From: CAJWKT01 sp964465375
Lineage (GTDB): Bacteria > Pseudomonadota > Gammaproteobacteria > Steroidobacterales > Rariloculaceae
NCBI GenBank assembly: GCA_964465375.1
Contig: CAYXIJ010000009.1
Location: forward strand, 11,639-75,638
DNA length: 64,000 nucleotides
Reading direction: 5' to 3'
The notes beneath the pieces were generated by a model, which did no database searches, had not been told where the DNA came from, and saw only the letters and a program-made list of their open reading frames with translations. The position numbers and the translations under genes are program-made. This document shows, in pieces, positions 25,283 to 34,762 of the stretch. Every line of letters starts with the position of its first letter. The first letter of the stretch is position 1.

Positions 25283-27307
25283 GTGGAAGCGATAGGGTCT
25301 GGATTGCTGATGGTCTTCCAGTGGGAGGCAATCACTTTTTTGATGCTCGGTGTTTTGATTGGTATCTGGATGGGTGCGGTTCCTGGTCTTGGCGGGGCTA
25401 TTGGGCTTGTATTATTGTTACCCTTCACTTTTGGGATGGATCCGGTCCCTGCATTTGCATTGCTTTTAAGTTCCTGGGCGGCAGCTTCCACAAGTGGTGC
25501 CATTGCCTCAGTAATGCTTGGGATTCCGGGTACTGCTGCCGCCCAAGCTACTATTCTGGATGGCTACCCGCTTGCAAAGAAGGGACTAGCAGCTAGGGCT
25601 TTGGGTGCTTCCTTTACTGCGTCAGCTATCGGCGGTGTTTTCGGGGCGATTCTGTTAGGGATTTCTTTGCCATTGATATTACCGATTATTCTCGCTTTCG
25701 AATCTCCCGAGACCTTTATGTTGGGAATGCTAGGCTTGACGATGGTCGGTACACTCAGTGGTAAGTCAATTCTGAAGGGACTTGCCGCTGCCGCATTTGG
25801 CTTGCTGTTGGCTATGGTTGGTTTTCCGGAGGCCCAGGCCATTCCACGTTACACCTTCGGTACTTTATATCTTTTAGATGAACTCCCAGTGATTCCAGTT
25901 TTGCTTGGCCTTTTTGGTCTTCCGGAAATTATGGAACTGGCAGTTAAGCAGGTTTCGATCTCACGGGTTTCTAAGGATGAAAGTGTTAGCGGCGGACTAA
26001 TGGATGGTGTACAGGACACATTAAAGCACTGGGCACTAGTCATCCGTTGCAGCCTTATTGGTACCTATATCGGTATGCTTCCTGGACTTGGTGCTTCAAT
26101 CGTTGGGTGGGTTACCTACGGTCACGCCATGCAAGGGGCCAAGGACAGCAGGAAATTTGGGAAAGGTGATATTCGTGGCGTGATAGCACCAGAGGCCGCT
26201 AATAATGCATTAAGAGGTGGTGCTTTAATACCAACTTTGTCATTAGGAGTTCCGGGTAGCGTGGGTACAGCCGTACTCTTAGGTGCCCTCATTATGCTTG
26301 GTCTTCGCCCTGGTCCTAGCATGCTTGGCGCGAATCTTGATCTTACGATTAGTATGGTTTGGCAAATTGCACTTTCAAGTGTCATTGCGACGGTAATTCT
26401 TCTAGCGACTGTCAAGCAGGTTATAAAAATAGCTTTTATGCCCGGCCATCTAGTGGTTCCGGGGGTGCTGCTGTTTGTTTATATGGGGGCATGGCTTGGT
26501 GGCGTATCGATTGGTGATTGGATCAGTTGTACTTTTTTTGGTGTGGTTGGTTTTGCTATGAAGCGAAGTGGTTGGCCAAGGCCACCAGTCATCTTGGCTT
26601 TGGTTTTAGGTGGCATTTTGGAGAATTCATTTCAGATTAGTATGCGAGTACATCAAGGCGCGGGTTGGCTTGCACGCCCTATTGTGATTGGAATTATCCT
26701 GCTTATCGTAGTTTCAATATTTCTTGCAGCTCGTAGGTTGGCAAAACAAAAAAAAGCAGAAGAACCCCTAGAGGGAAGTGAGGGGGGCGAGAAAAATCCA
26801 GTTTTATCCTTACCTTTGGCCGCGATACTTAGTGTGTTGTTTGTGTGGGCCGGGTACGAATCTCTACAGTGGCCAATTTCGGTGCGTCAATTGCCCCTAT
26901 TGGTGTCTATTCCGGGGGCAGCCTTTTCAATTTTAGTTCTGCTAGGGGATTTACGCGCTTTGCATTATGCTAGACGTCGCCTTGGGGGTTGGATGGCGAC
27001 ATTATCTGAGGGATCCAACCAGGGCATGCTGCCAGCGGCATCTAGGTTTTTCTTTGCCTTAATGGTAATGCTTTTCTTGACAGTTATCTTAGGGCAAAAA
27101 ATTGCGTTACCGGTTTTTCTAGGTATGTATCTTTGGAGCTGGGGTGGGTATACCTGGTTTTTTTCTCTAGCTTATGCCATGGGAGGTTGGTTGCTTATCG
27201 TTGGGTTTTACGACCGTATAATGGGACTGGTGTTTCATCCGTCTTGGTTAGGCCAGTCTCTTCAGGGCGTAATACCCCGGGGGTGGCCAGACTGGCTCAT
27301 TTTTTAA
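25283..27307 (+). CDS. TTT-family permease, TctA fused to a TctB-like domain (second copy)
   Basis: A 674-residue relative of the protein at 13665-15644. The likely start is GTG 25283, which aligns with the start of that copy; GTAGGGG lies nine bases upstream. TctA landmarks are WMGAVPGLGGAIGLVLLLPF, LGIPGTAAAQATILDGYPLAKKG, PGLGASIVGWVTYGHA and FMPGHLVVPGVLL. The final 150 residues add about four helices typical of TctB, as in the other copy. No binding-protein gene lies next to it: the preceding gene is an exported hydrolase and the next gene is convergent, so it may share a TctC encoded elsewhere, including the one at 15677. Confidence 0.87.
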   Translation: MEAIGSGLLMVFQWEAITFLMLGVLIGIWMGAVPGLGGAIGLVLLLPFTFGMDPVPAFALLLSSWAAASTSGAIASVMLGIPGTAAAQATILDGYPLAKKGLAARALGASFTASAIGGVFGAILLGISLPLILPIILAFESPETFMLGMLGLTMVGTLSGKSILKGLAAAAFGLLLAMVGFPEAQAIPRYTFGTLYLLDELPVIPVLLGLFGLPEIMELAVKQVSISRVSKDESVSGGLMDGVQDTLKHWALVIRCSLIGTYIGMLPGLGASIVGWVTYGHAMQGAKDSRKFGKGDIRGVIAPEAANNALRGGALIPTLSLGVPGSVGTAVLLGALIMLGLRPGPSMLGANLDLTISMVWQIALSSVIATVILLATVKQVIKIAFMPGHLVVPGVLLFVYMGAWLGGVSIGDWISCTFFGVVGFAMKRSGWPRPPVILALVLGGILENSFQISMRVHQGAGWLARPIVIGIILLIVVSIFLAARRLAKQKKAEEPLEGSEGGEKNPVLSLPLAAILSVLFVWAGYESLQWPISVRQLPLLVSIPGAAFSILVLLGDLRALHYARRRLGGWMATLSEGSNQGMLPAASRFFFALMVMLFLTVILGQKIALPVFLGMYLWSWGGYTWFFSLAYAMGGWLLIVGFYDRIMGLVFHPSWLGQSLQGVIPRGWPDWLIF

Positions 27308-27322
27308 CTAATTTAGCTGTCC

Positions 27323-29584
27323 CTAAAAACGAAACGTATAGTTGATCTTTAATGAAAGGTCTGCCAGCGTTGAATGAAATCGGTTATCCCTATCCAAGTC
27401 GCTAATATTGTGGTTTAGGACAAGAAATATCTCTCTTCCGTCCTGTTGTATCCAATGTAATCGACTATTGAGTCCAATAGTTTCTGAAATATTATCGTAC
27501 TGGAATAAATTGAACCAAGATAAATTCGTAGAGAAAGGTATTTCCGTCGTCAGGCTTGTCAGGCGGGTCTCAAAATTTCCCTGAGGCAGTTCAATTTCGT
27601 TATATGTGTATGCTAGTTTGAGCGCGAAGTGTTTCGTGGGTTTCCAAGTGATGCTGCTGGATATCTGCTCCCGTTCTCCATTGTAAAAACTACCCGCTCG
27701 ATAGGTGAGTCCTCCAGCTAATTTCCTGTGTCCTCCTGTAGAAAAATCTATTCTGGCCTCGTTCCAGGAGTAGCGTCCCTTCGGTATTACAATTTTGCGG
27801 GACAAATCTGAGGGGTCAGTATAAATTTGAAAGAATTTTGCGAGGGACTCATCGGTCGAGTAATAGCGGATAGCGAGCTTATCCCGTGATCGGCTTTGGA
27901 TTTCTAACGGCCTTAGCACCACCACTCGTGTTTCAATGCCTCCTTCGAGAGAGTCAAATTGTTGGGCCCCGATGCCCGTAAACACATTGTCGAGGAATCC
28001 TCCAGTTACGATGTGTGTGTAGCCAATGGCTGCATTTTTTTCGGTAACATTTTTTCTGTTGATATACCCCAGCGCTGGATTAAAGTTACGGCCGATTTCT
28101 TTTAGGGTTATTCCGCCGCGCAGACCAGACTTGCTGGGGATCTGGATGTTAATCCCAAATGCGTGTTCGTCACCATCGACTCCTTCAGTATTTGACTGTT
28201 GAAGCCAGACGTCAGCTTCCAGTGTTCGCCCACCAGGCAAGCGTGTATTAAGATAACGAAAATCCAAACCTACTAACGAATTGCTTAAATTAGTACGTGG
28301 ATCTCCGTTAGTCACGATGATACCAACGGCTGATTCATCTAATACACTGACTGATGCTCTGCCCACAAAAATATTGCTGGTATCAATATTTTCGAATGCG
28401 TCTTGCCGAATGAGGAGACTGCCAAGGCTCCACCGGCCGATACGGCCACTTAGCTTTCCCCCAAATTTCAGGTCCACTGGCTGCCCATTACTGCTCAGGC
28501 CTAGCCTGCGGGAAAAAAATGGACGGGCATTCTGCCTGGTTGCTTGTGTGGTGGCTGGATTATTATCCCAAGTATTGCCGCCGATACGACCAAACTCAAA
28601 AATATCAGTATCCTGAAGGAAAAACCTTCTCTTCTCAGGAAAAAAGAGACCAAAACGGGTGAGATTAACTTGTCTCGAATCAACTTCTGCTGAAGAGAAA
28701 TCTGTATTTAATGTAATGGCGCTATTCAGGGAGGGGGTAATTTTGTAAAACAAATCAAGGGATGGGATAGCTTCTGATGTACTATTATATGTCTTGAAAT
28801 TTTGTCGTTTCTTGAAAGATATGGATGGCACGATGTCTAGGCCAACCCCTTGGTTTAGGTCAGTAAAACCGTTCACTTGGCCAGTGATGCTTGGATTGTA
28901 GGTACGGTTTCTCGATATCCAGGTGATTTCCTCATTTTTTCTTCGTATTGCACGGGAAAAATTCATTCCCCATGCATTATTATTTGAATCAAATGAGATT
29001 GACTTAAAGGGTATTGCTATTTCAGTTACCCATCCCTCTTCATTGATAGAAGAGGCGGCATCCCAAATCGTGTCCCAAGCCGGCAAGTTTTGACTTACAT
29101 TTTGATAGATTGCCTCATGTTTCACGCCATTGGCATTAGTTTCAAATTTGTAGCCACTACGCTGGTCATTGTAGGGAGATAATACGACCGCGATGCGGTC
29201 ATCGTCGCCAAGTCGATTCCATCGATGTCGAAGCGTACCCGCCGCAATTCGTTCCGGTTCACTATCCCAGAAGCGACCAGCGATATAGAGCATATTGTTG
29301 TCATAAAGGAGATATATCTCGGTACGCTCAGTAGGCTCTGCTCCTTCTAGGGGCTTCGATTGCAAAAAATCACTGATAACCGTCGCTTGGGACCACACCT
29401 CATCGTCAAGTATTCCGTCAATAGTTGGTGGTGTCTCGGTTCGCGCGATTGTGATGGATTTTTCAGTCCCCAGAGGGAGGCTTGCATTCTGCGCATTGGT
29501 TTCTTGGGACACTAGAAGGACAAATGTTAAGAGAAAGATATGGATTGTCGGCAGTGGGACCGACAAGAGAGATAGAGGTTTCAT
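27323..29584 (-). CDS. DUF5916 outer-membrane protein with CBM9-like N-terminal domain
   Basis: A 753-residue exported protein with a signal peptide (to about NAQ32). Residues 45-230 form a carbohydrate-binding-family-9-like domain (PPTIDGILDDEVW, then LLYDNNMLYIAGRFWDSEP, GWVTEIAIPFKSISF). The rest contains DUF5916 features such as FPEKRRFFLQDTDIFEFG and many amphipathic strands, ending in a C-terminal Phe (NYTFRF) as outer-membrane beta-barrels do. The function is unknown; such proteins are often proposed to bind ligands at the surface. It is convergent with the TctA fusion gene (15 bases between stops) and divergent from the nitroreductase gene. Confidence 0.84.
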   Translation of the reverse strand: MKPLSLLSVPLPTIHIFLLTFVLLVSQETNAQNASLPLGTEKSITIARTETPPTIDGILDDEVWSQATVISDFLQSKPLEGAEPTERTEIYLLYDNNMLYIAGRFWDSEPERIAAGTLRHRWNRLGDDDRIAVVLSPYNDQRSGYKFETNANGVKHEAIYQNVSQNLPAWDTIWDAASSINEEGWVTEIAIPFKSISFDSNNNAWGMNFSRAIRRKNEEITWISRNRTYNPSITGQVNGFTDLNQGVGLDIVPSISFKKRQNFKTYNSTSEAIPSLDLFYKITPSLNSAITLNTDFSSAEVDSRQVNLTRFGLFFPEKRRFFLQDTDIFEFGRIGGNTWDNNPATTQATRQNARPFFSRRLGLSSNGQPVDLKFGGKLSGRIGRWSLGSLLIRQDAFENIDTSNIFVGRASVSVLDESAVGIIVTNGDPRTNLSNSLVGLDFRYLNTRLPGGRTLEADVWLQQSNTEGVDGDEHAFGINIQIPSKSGLRGGITLKEIGRNFNPALGYINRKNVTEKNAAIGYTHIVTGGFLDNVFTGIGAQQFDSLEGGIETRVVVLRPLEIQSRSRDKLAIRYYSTDESLAKFFQIYTDPSDLSRKIVIPKGRYSWNEARIDFSTGGHRKLAGGLTYRAGSFYNGEREQISSSITWKPTKHFALKLAYTYNEIELPQGNFETRLTSLTTEIPFSTNLSWFNLFQYDNISETIGLNSRLHWIQQDGREIFLVLNHNISDLDRDNRFHSTLADLSLKINYTFRF

Positions 29585-29756
29585 TCAGGGCGCAATGCTA
29601 CCTAATATATGCTCGTGTGGGAATAATTTTAGAATTCCTACTTTCACAAAAAAATGGACACTTGATACACATTTTTTCGAAGCGTATGGTGATACGCTGG
29701 CGCAGGAATAGACTACTTTCGCTGCGCTCATCCTAGCCTACTGAAGGAGATCAGGA

Positions 29757-30518
29757 GTGACTACTTTTAAGCCCAATTTGGAGCAGTATAAAGCTTTCAT
29801 GAATGTAATTAGCGGCCGAATTACTACAAGAGATTTTGACCCAAATTACCAGGTACCCCGGGATCATTATGAGCTAATCCTAGATGCTGCAAGGCATGGC
29901 CCTTCTGGGGCAAACGCTCAGCCTTGGCAGTATATTGTAGTAACGGATAAGAAGGTGAAGGAAGAAATATCCAATTATTTCGTAGGTGAACAAAAGCTAC
30001 GCGCTCAGCTTAAAATGAAATTTCCAACGCCAAATTATAAGGGCTTAGCTGCAGCGCCAGGTCTTATCGTAGTTGTTTCAGATTTTAGGATGGTAAGAGC
30101 ATTCCCGGTTTTAAAGGATGACAACAGGAATTTGGTGAGCTCGGAATTAAACGAGATGTATATCGAAAATGCAGAACGTATTTTGCTGCAAAGTGTTGCT
30201 GCTTCAACCATGTCTGCTCATCTCGCTGCCGCTGCCTTGGGTTATAACGTCTGGTGGGTGACTGCTATCGGGCAGGAAGAAGCTCAGCGTGAGATGAAGC
30301 CATTACTTGGAATTCCGGAAGATTTGTCGGTCCTCGATATCATGTGTTTTGGTCTACCTAGGAAGGAACCATATAAGCGCTGGAAGAAGAAGCTGGATCA
30401 GATCATCAATTGGAATAAATTTAATTCAACCCATTACATGAGTCTCGAACAGATCGAAGACTGGGTTAAGAATGAGCGGCACCGGGTGATGTATAAAGAC
30501 GCCAAGAATATCGATTAG
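29757..30518 (+). CDS. Nitroreductase-family FMN oxidoreductase
   Basis: GTG start at 29757, seven bases after AAGGAG (29744-29749); 253 residues. The FMN-binding start of the nitroreductase fold is clear: ITTRDFDPNY, then AARHGPSGANAQPWQY, and a C-terminal half with SVAASTMSAHLAAAALGYN and a glycine-containing loop. Members reduce nitroaromatics, quinones or enones, or remove iodine or fragment flavins; the C-terminal extension after LDIMCFGLPRKEP is longer than in minimal nitroreductases. It stands alone between a divergent outer-membrane gene and the SUMF-domain gene. The specific substrate is unknown. Confidence 0.83.
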   Translation: MTTFKPNLEQYKAFMNVISGRITTRDFDPNYQVPRDHYELILDAARHGPSGANAQPWQYIVVTDKKVKEEISNYFVGEQKLRAQLKMKFPTPNYKGLAAAPGLIVVVSDFRMVRAFPVLKDDNRNLVSSELNEMYIENAERILLQSVAASTMSAHLAAAALGYNVWWVTAIGQEEAQREMKPLLGIPEDLSVLDIMCFGLPRKEPYKRWKKKLDQIINWNKFNSTHYMSLEQIEDWVKNERHRVMYKDAKNID

Positions 30519-30634
30519 TCTTGTGCTCAGACCGAGCGATGAGGTGTTCGAGCTTATGCTTTCGATCTCCGCAAGCCCGAGGGCCCGTAGCATTTTAAGC
30601 CTAGATTATGCCGTTAAAGCAGCAAAGGAAAGAA

Positions 30635-31927
30635 ATGATGATTAGAGAGCGAACCTTTAAATACGCACAACTGTGTTTATGGACGCTACTCTATTGTGGG
30701 ATTGCCCACTCAGCAGAGCTAACCGAGCAGATCTACAACCGTAGAATTGATTTTTCCAACCTTGACGCTGATAGGGACGCGTTTCTATCAACAGCCGAGT
30801 ACAACGGAACACAGCAGTTGTTCGAGTCTATGGATACCGATGGTGATAGGAGGCTCAGTCAGGACGAAGCAAAGTACATGATCACGTTTGCTGATATTCC
30901 CTCAGGTAGCTTTACGATGGGCACAGCAGGCACTGAGTCAACTGTCGTACCTGTTCAGGATGCCAGTCCGGAGCATACTGTCTCAATTGACGGGTTTCAG
31001 ATGGCTCACACTGAAATAACCACTGCGCAATATGCTCTCTTTCTAAACTCTGCTCTTCAAGCAGAGGAGATAACCGTCGAAAGGGCAAACTCTGGTCCTG
31101 CCCGTATCGTTTATCCACTTCCGATCTGGTCTGTCTACGGCGCTCCAGGGACTAAATATGAAAGAAAGCTCTACAACGCCATTAGCCCCGTGGCCGGTCT
31201 GTCACACATTAGGGCACAGGGCCACCCACACCTAATACCTGAGCACCCACTGAATCAATCTTGGATTACCTATATTCCTGAATTAGAGCTATTTACCGTT
31301 GCCTTAGGCTTTGAGGACTGGCCAGCGGCATTCATCAGATGGTATGGCGCGATGGCATTTGCTGAATACTACGGTCTTTCGCTCCCTACTGAGGCTGAGT
31401 GGGAGTATGTTGCGCGCGGCGGTCAGCAGTTCAGATTTGCTACTAGTGATGGAACGATTGGCTGTGGTGTTGCTAATTACAAGTGCTACAACGGAATGCT
31501 GCGGGAGGTTTATACAGGGGTCGATACGCCTAACCAATACGTGGGTCATAGAATTAATGTAGGTAGCTATGCTGCAAATCCGTTCGGCATATTCGATTTA
31601 GCGGGAAACGTCTGGGAGTGGTGCCTTGACTGGTATGACCAAGATTTCTACCAGCACATCGTGGATAATGAAATCATCCGCAATCCTGTCAATTTGGTTG
31701 GAGTCGAGCCGCCCGCGGGCGTGATTGTAACTGGACGAGCTGGGCAAGCATCTGGTGGAATAGGCTCTCCTGACGCTCGCGTAACTCGCGGCGGTAGTTA
31801 TCAATATCATGAAACGACAACCGAATCGGCTTTTCGTGCCGCGATGTACCCCTTCAGAGGTAACGATCACTGGGGTTTTCGTGTGGTTCTACGTTCGCCG
31901 TCGAATGTTTTTAATGCTAAAGAATAA
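30635..31927 (+). CDS. Exported EF-hand plus SUMF (formylglycine-enzyme-like) protein, catalytic cysteines absent
   Basis: ATG 30635 follows AAGGA; an ATG at 30608 is less well placed. The 430-residue protein has a signal peptide (AHSA near 27), then two EF-hand loops at 44-55 (DADRDAFLSTAE) and 67-78 (DTDGDRRLSQDE) with intact 1-3-5-12 ligands, then a formylglycine-generating-enzyme/SUMF1 fold: IPSGSFTMGT, PTEAEWEYVARGG, FDLAGNVWEW, RVTRGGSY and WGFRVV. In active aerobic FGEs two cysteines follow the RGGSY motif; here that stretch (QYHETTTESAFRAA) has none. It is therefore more likely a calcium-linked binding or other SUMF-fold protein than a sulfatase maturase. Confidence 0.82.
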   Translation: MMIRERTFKYAQLCLWTLLYCGIAHSAELTEQIYNRRIDFSNLDADRDAFLSTAEYNGTQQLFESMDTDGDRRLSQDEAKYMITFADIPSGSFTMGTAGTESTVVPVQDASPEHTVSIDGFQMAHTEITTAQYALFLNSALQAEEITVERANSGPARIVYPLPIWSVYGAPGTKYERKLYNAISPVAGLSHIRAQGHPHLIPEHPLNQSWITYIPELELFTVALGFEDWPAAFIRWYGAMAFAEYYGLSLPTEAEWEYVARGGQQFRFATSDGTIGCGVANYKCYNGMLREVYTGVDTPNQYVGHRINVGSYAANPFGIFDLAGNVWEWCLDWYDQDFYQHIVDNEIIRNPVNLVGVEPPAGVIVTGRAGQASGGIGSPDARVTRGGSYQYHETTTESAFRAAMYPFRGNDHWGFRVVLRSPSNVFNAKE

Positions 31928-32109
31928 TCTACCATAGTTGCGATCCACTTGACTTTTATCACGTCTATATCCGTTCACGCATTTTAAATACAAATTAAAG
32001 ATAAGCGATACTTCGCGTTGTAAATAGAAGGCTAGAGCATTCAGCCGCAAAAGGGACAGAACGGTGAGTGACCTATGTTAGAATTCGTACATGATTCGAG
32101 GGATTTTTG

Positions 32110-32244
32110 ATGGATAAATCATCTTTCTTTGTTCTTGTCTTGGCCGTTTCTTTGGCAGCAATTTTCGTTTCGCTCGCGAATGGTATTAGCCACCAAACTC
32201 AAGTGTATGATGCTCCTCCACAGCAACTTTGGAGTACTAGGTAG
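32110..32244 (+). CDS. Small 44-residue membrane or secreted peptide, unknown
   Basis: ATG 32110 lies six bases after GAGGGA (32098-32103), a good ribosome site. The product starts MDKSSF and has one hydrophobic helix (about residues 5-22, rich in Val, Leu and Ala), then a polar tail ending in a Trp-containing segment. It resembles a signal peptide or a single-pass anchor with a short exported tail. It lies alone in the 345 bases between the SUMF gene and the convergent MetX gene; the 182 bases upstream (31928-32109) show nothing else I can name. Confidence 0.45.
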   Translation: MDKSSFFVLVLAVSLAAIFVSLANGISHQTQVYDAPPQQLWSTR

Positions 32245-32272
32245 GTTTTAGGCGTTTGTTCGGTTAAATAGT

Positions 32273-33328
32273 TTATTTGTTTTTGCGGAGTAGTGGCTCA
32301 ACGGTTGTTTGTCTCCACTCAGCTACAATTCTATTTACAGTTTCAGTCTCAATGAGGAATGAGTCGTGTCCATGACTGGATACCAAAACCTCTAGTGTTG
32401 CATTTGGTAAATATGTAGATAGTTCTTTTTGTTCATTCAGTGGATAGAGTATATCGCTATCAATTCCAATGACGAGGGTAGGTTGCTTGATTTTTGAGAT
32501 AACCTCAGAATAATTTCCACGCCCTCTGGATACATCGTGGCTGTCCATAGATTCAGTTAACCGCAAATAACAGTTGGCATCGAAACGGTCAACCAATTTC
32601 CCCCCCTGGTGATGGAGATATGATTCGACGGAAAAACGCTCCTCTTTTTCTTTATCGACTGTTGTGCGCCCAAATTTTTCCTGAAACGAATGAAACGACC
32701 GATAAGAAATCATGGCAATCATTCTTGCGATGGAGAGCCCCCCAGATGGACCTTCTCCTAGAAGGTAATTACCATTGTTCCAGGCAGGGTCTTGGTAGAT
32801 CGCTTGTCTTTGGGCTTCACTCCACCCTATACACCAGGCTGAGTGACGCCCACCAACACCAATAGGTGCTAGAGCAAGTACAAAGTCACCATAAAAACCC
32901 CACTCAAGGACCTGCATTCCTCCCATGGAGCCACCGATCGGAAATGCAATTCGTTTGACTCCAAGTTTATCCAGGAGTTTTTTGTGCAAGTTGACGGTAT
33001 CGCGGATCGTGGGTACTGGAAAATTCAGCCCGTAATGAGTTTCTGTTAGGGGATCCACAGATAGTGGAGAGATAGTTCCGTAGGGTGAGCCCATAGCGTT
33101 AGCGCACAGAACAAAATATTGTTCCGTATCTAACGCTTTACCGGAGCCAATTAAGGGTGCCCACCAACTTTCCACATCACAATTACTGGTCAGGGAATGA
33201 CATACCACGATGACATTGTCAGCGGCCTCATTGAGCTTACCCCAGGTTTTATATGCTACGGGCACATCCTTCAGGGTTCTGCCGCTTTCCAAGGTAAATT
33301 CGGAGAAAGTCATTACGCTATGTGTCAT
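32273..33328 (-). CDS. metX: Homoserine O-acyltransferase, MetX family
   Basis: About 351 residues from ATG 33328 (a GTG at 33337 is also possible; neither has a clear ribosome site). The alpha/beta-hydrolase acyltransferase fold is shown by VCHSLTSNCD, NAMGSPYGTISP, the nucleophile elbow GGSMGGMQ, GIDSDILYP (Asp) and SHGHDSFLIE (His). MetX transfers an acyl group, usually acetyl from acetyl-CoA, to homoserine; some relatives use serine or succinyl-CoA, which sequence reading alone does not exclude. It follows the sulfhydrylase gene by 48 bases on the same strand, making the direct-sulfhydrylation route to homocysteine. Confidence 0.87.
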   Translation of the reverse strand: MTHSVMTFSEFTLESGRTLKDVPVAYKTWGKLNEAADNVIVVCHSLTSNCDVESWWAPLIGSGKALDTEQYFVLCANAMGSPYGTISPLSVDPLTETHYGLNFPVPTIRDTVNLHKKLLDKLGVKRIAFPIGGSMGGMQVLEWGFYGDFVLALAPIGVGGRHSAWCIGWSEAQRQAIYQDPAWNNGNYLLGEGPSGGLSIARMIAMISYRSFHSFQEKFGRTTVDKEKEERFSVESYLHHQGGKLVDRFDANCYLRLTESMDSHDVSRGRGNYSEVISKIKQPTLVIGIDSDILYPLNEQKELSTYLPNATLEVLVSSHGHDSFLIETETVNRIVAEWRQTTVEPLLRKNK

Positions 33329-33376
33329 TGCGGGCACACTTTACAACTACCAATGCCAGTAAGCTTTTGTACTGAT

Positions 33377-34657
33377 TTATTTGGACGCTGCAAGTCCTTT
33401 ATCTATATCCTCAATGATATCGTCAATATGCTCTATCCCGATCGATAGCCTTACGAGTTCTGGGGAAATGCCTGCGTCACCCTGCTGTTCTGGGGTCAGC
33501 TGTGAATGTGTCGTCGTGGCCGGATGGATAGCTAGGCTTTTTGAGTCTCCAACATTTGCCAGATGACTAAACATCTCCAGGGTCTCAATAAATTTTTTTC
33601 CAGCCTCTAGTCCTCCCTTTATTCCAAATACGACCATAGAGCCACCCATTCCGTTCAGGTACTTTTCATTTAAAGCATACGATGAGTCTTCTTTTAGTCC
33701 AGGATATCGAACCCATTCCACCTGTGAGTGTTTCTGCAGATATTCGGCAACTCCCTTGGCATTCTGACAGTGCCTCTCCATTCGTAACGAAAGGGTCTCG
33801 ATGCCCTGAGCAAAGATCCATGCATTATCAGGTGAAATGCATGCACCCAAGTTACGAAGTGGCACAACACGCATTCGAAGGATATATGCAACGGGCAGAA
33901 GCTCCGGGGGTAAGTCATAGGCCCAGCGAACACCGTGATAAGAGGATTCGGGTTCGACCATCAAGGGAAATTTATCGCTCTGCCAGTTAAATTTTCCCGC
34001 ATCAATAACAATTCCACCGATTCCCGTACCATGCCCTCCCATCCATTTGGTGAGTGAGTTGATTACTATATCGGCACCAAATTCGATGGAGCGTTGCAAT
34101 ACAGGTGTTGTGAAGGTTGCATCTACGATTAACGGGATCCCATGTGCATGAGCAATACTAGAAATAGCCTCTATATCGGCTACGTCGCAGGCAGGATTTG
34201 AAAGAGTTTCACAAAAAAGTGCCTTTGTATTTGGTGTGATAGCAGCGGCAAAGTTTTCAGGTACGTTGGGATCCACAAAAGATACCTTGTACCCAAACTG
34301 TGGAAAAATATCATTAAACATAGTAAAGGTTCCGCCATATAAATTGTCGGCGGATACAATTTCATCCCCCGCTTGGCAGATGTTATTAATAGCATTGAAC
34401 GTGGCAGCTGTACCCGATGCTAGGGCCAGCGCTGCTGCACCTCCCTCTAAGGCTGCCACACGCTGTTCCAGGGCATCTTGAGTGGGATTCATTAATCGTG
34501 TGTAAATATTACCCAGTTCTTTCAGTCCGAAAAGATTGGCAGCGTGCTCAGTGTCCCTGAACACATAAGAAGCGGTTCGATGAATGGGCATAGCCCGTGA
34601 ATTAGTGCTTGGGTCTGGGGCTGCACCTTCGTGCAGGCATTGAGTTTCAAGTTTCAA
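33377..34657 (-). CDS. metY: O-acetylhomoserine sulfhydrylase, PLP-dependent
   Basis: The start is a TTG at 34657, supported by AGGAG seven bases upstream and by the family-typical first residues (KLETQCLHEGAAPDP). The 426-residue protein is a Cys/Met metabolism PLP enzyme: RLMNPTQDALEQRVAALEGG, the PLP lysine in INSLTKWMGGHGTGIGG, and HPATTTHSQLT near the C-terminus. It combines O-acetylhomoserine with sulfide to give homocysteine. It precedes the MetX-type gene in one operon. The 105 bases upstream are AT-rich; I looked for a SAM-riboswitch-like structure and saw none. Confidence 0.88.
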   Translation of the reverse strand: MKLETQCLHEGAAPDPSTNSRAMPIHRTASYVFRDTEHAANLFGLKELGNIYTRLMNPTQDALEQRVAALEGGAAALALASGTAATFNAINNICQAGDEIVSADNLYGGTFTMFNDIFPQFGYKVSFVDPNVPENFAAAITPNTKALFCETLSNPACDVADIEAISSIAHAHGIPLIVDATFTTPVLQRSIEFGADIVINSLTKWMGGHGTGIGGIVIDAGKFNWQSDKFPLMVEPESSYHGVRWAYDLPPELLPVAYILRMRVVPLRNLGACISPDNAWIFAQGIETLSLRMERHCQNAKGVAEYLQKHSQVEWVRYPGLKEDSSYALNEKYLNGMGGSMVVFGIKGGLEAGKKFIETLEMFSHLANVGDSKSLAIHPATTTHSQLTPEQQGDAGISPELVRLSIGIEHIDDIIEDIDKGLAASK

Positions 34658-34762
34658 GGCTTTTCTCCTGATAGAAATTTTTTAGAACCATACAGTGTAG
34701 TTTCTTCTAGTATATTTAAGAAATTACTTTTTTATATAAATTTGTTACCTAATAATATGATT

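Noticed and set aside
30519..30634. Possible tRNA-like or structured RNA between the nitroreductase and SUMF genes
   Set aside because: No cloverleaf can be drawn and no T-loop sequence is present; it is taken as an ordinary leader.
34658..34762. Possible SAM-responsive riboswitch before the methionine genes
   Set aside because: The spacer is short and AT-rich, and I found no paired helices or conserved SAM-I or SAM-II core.
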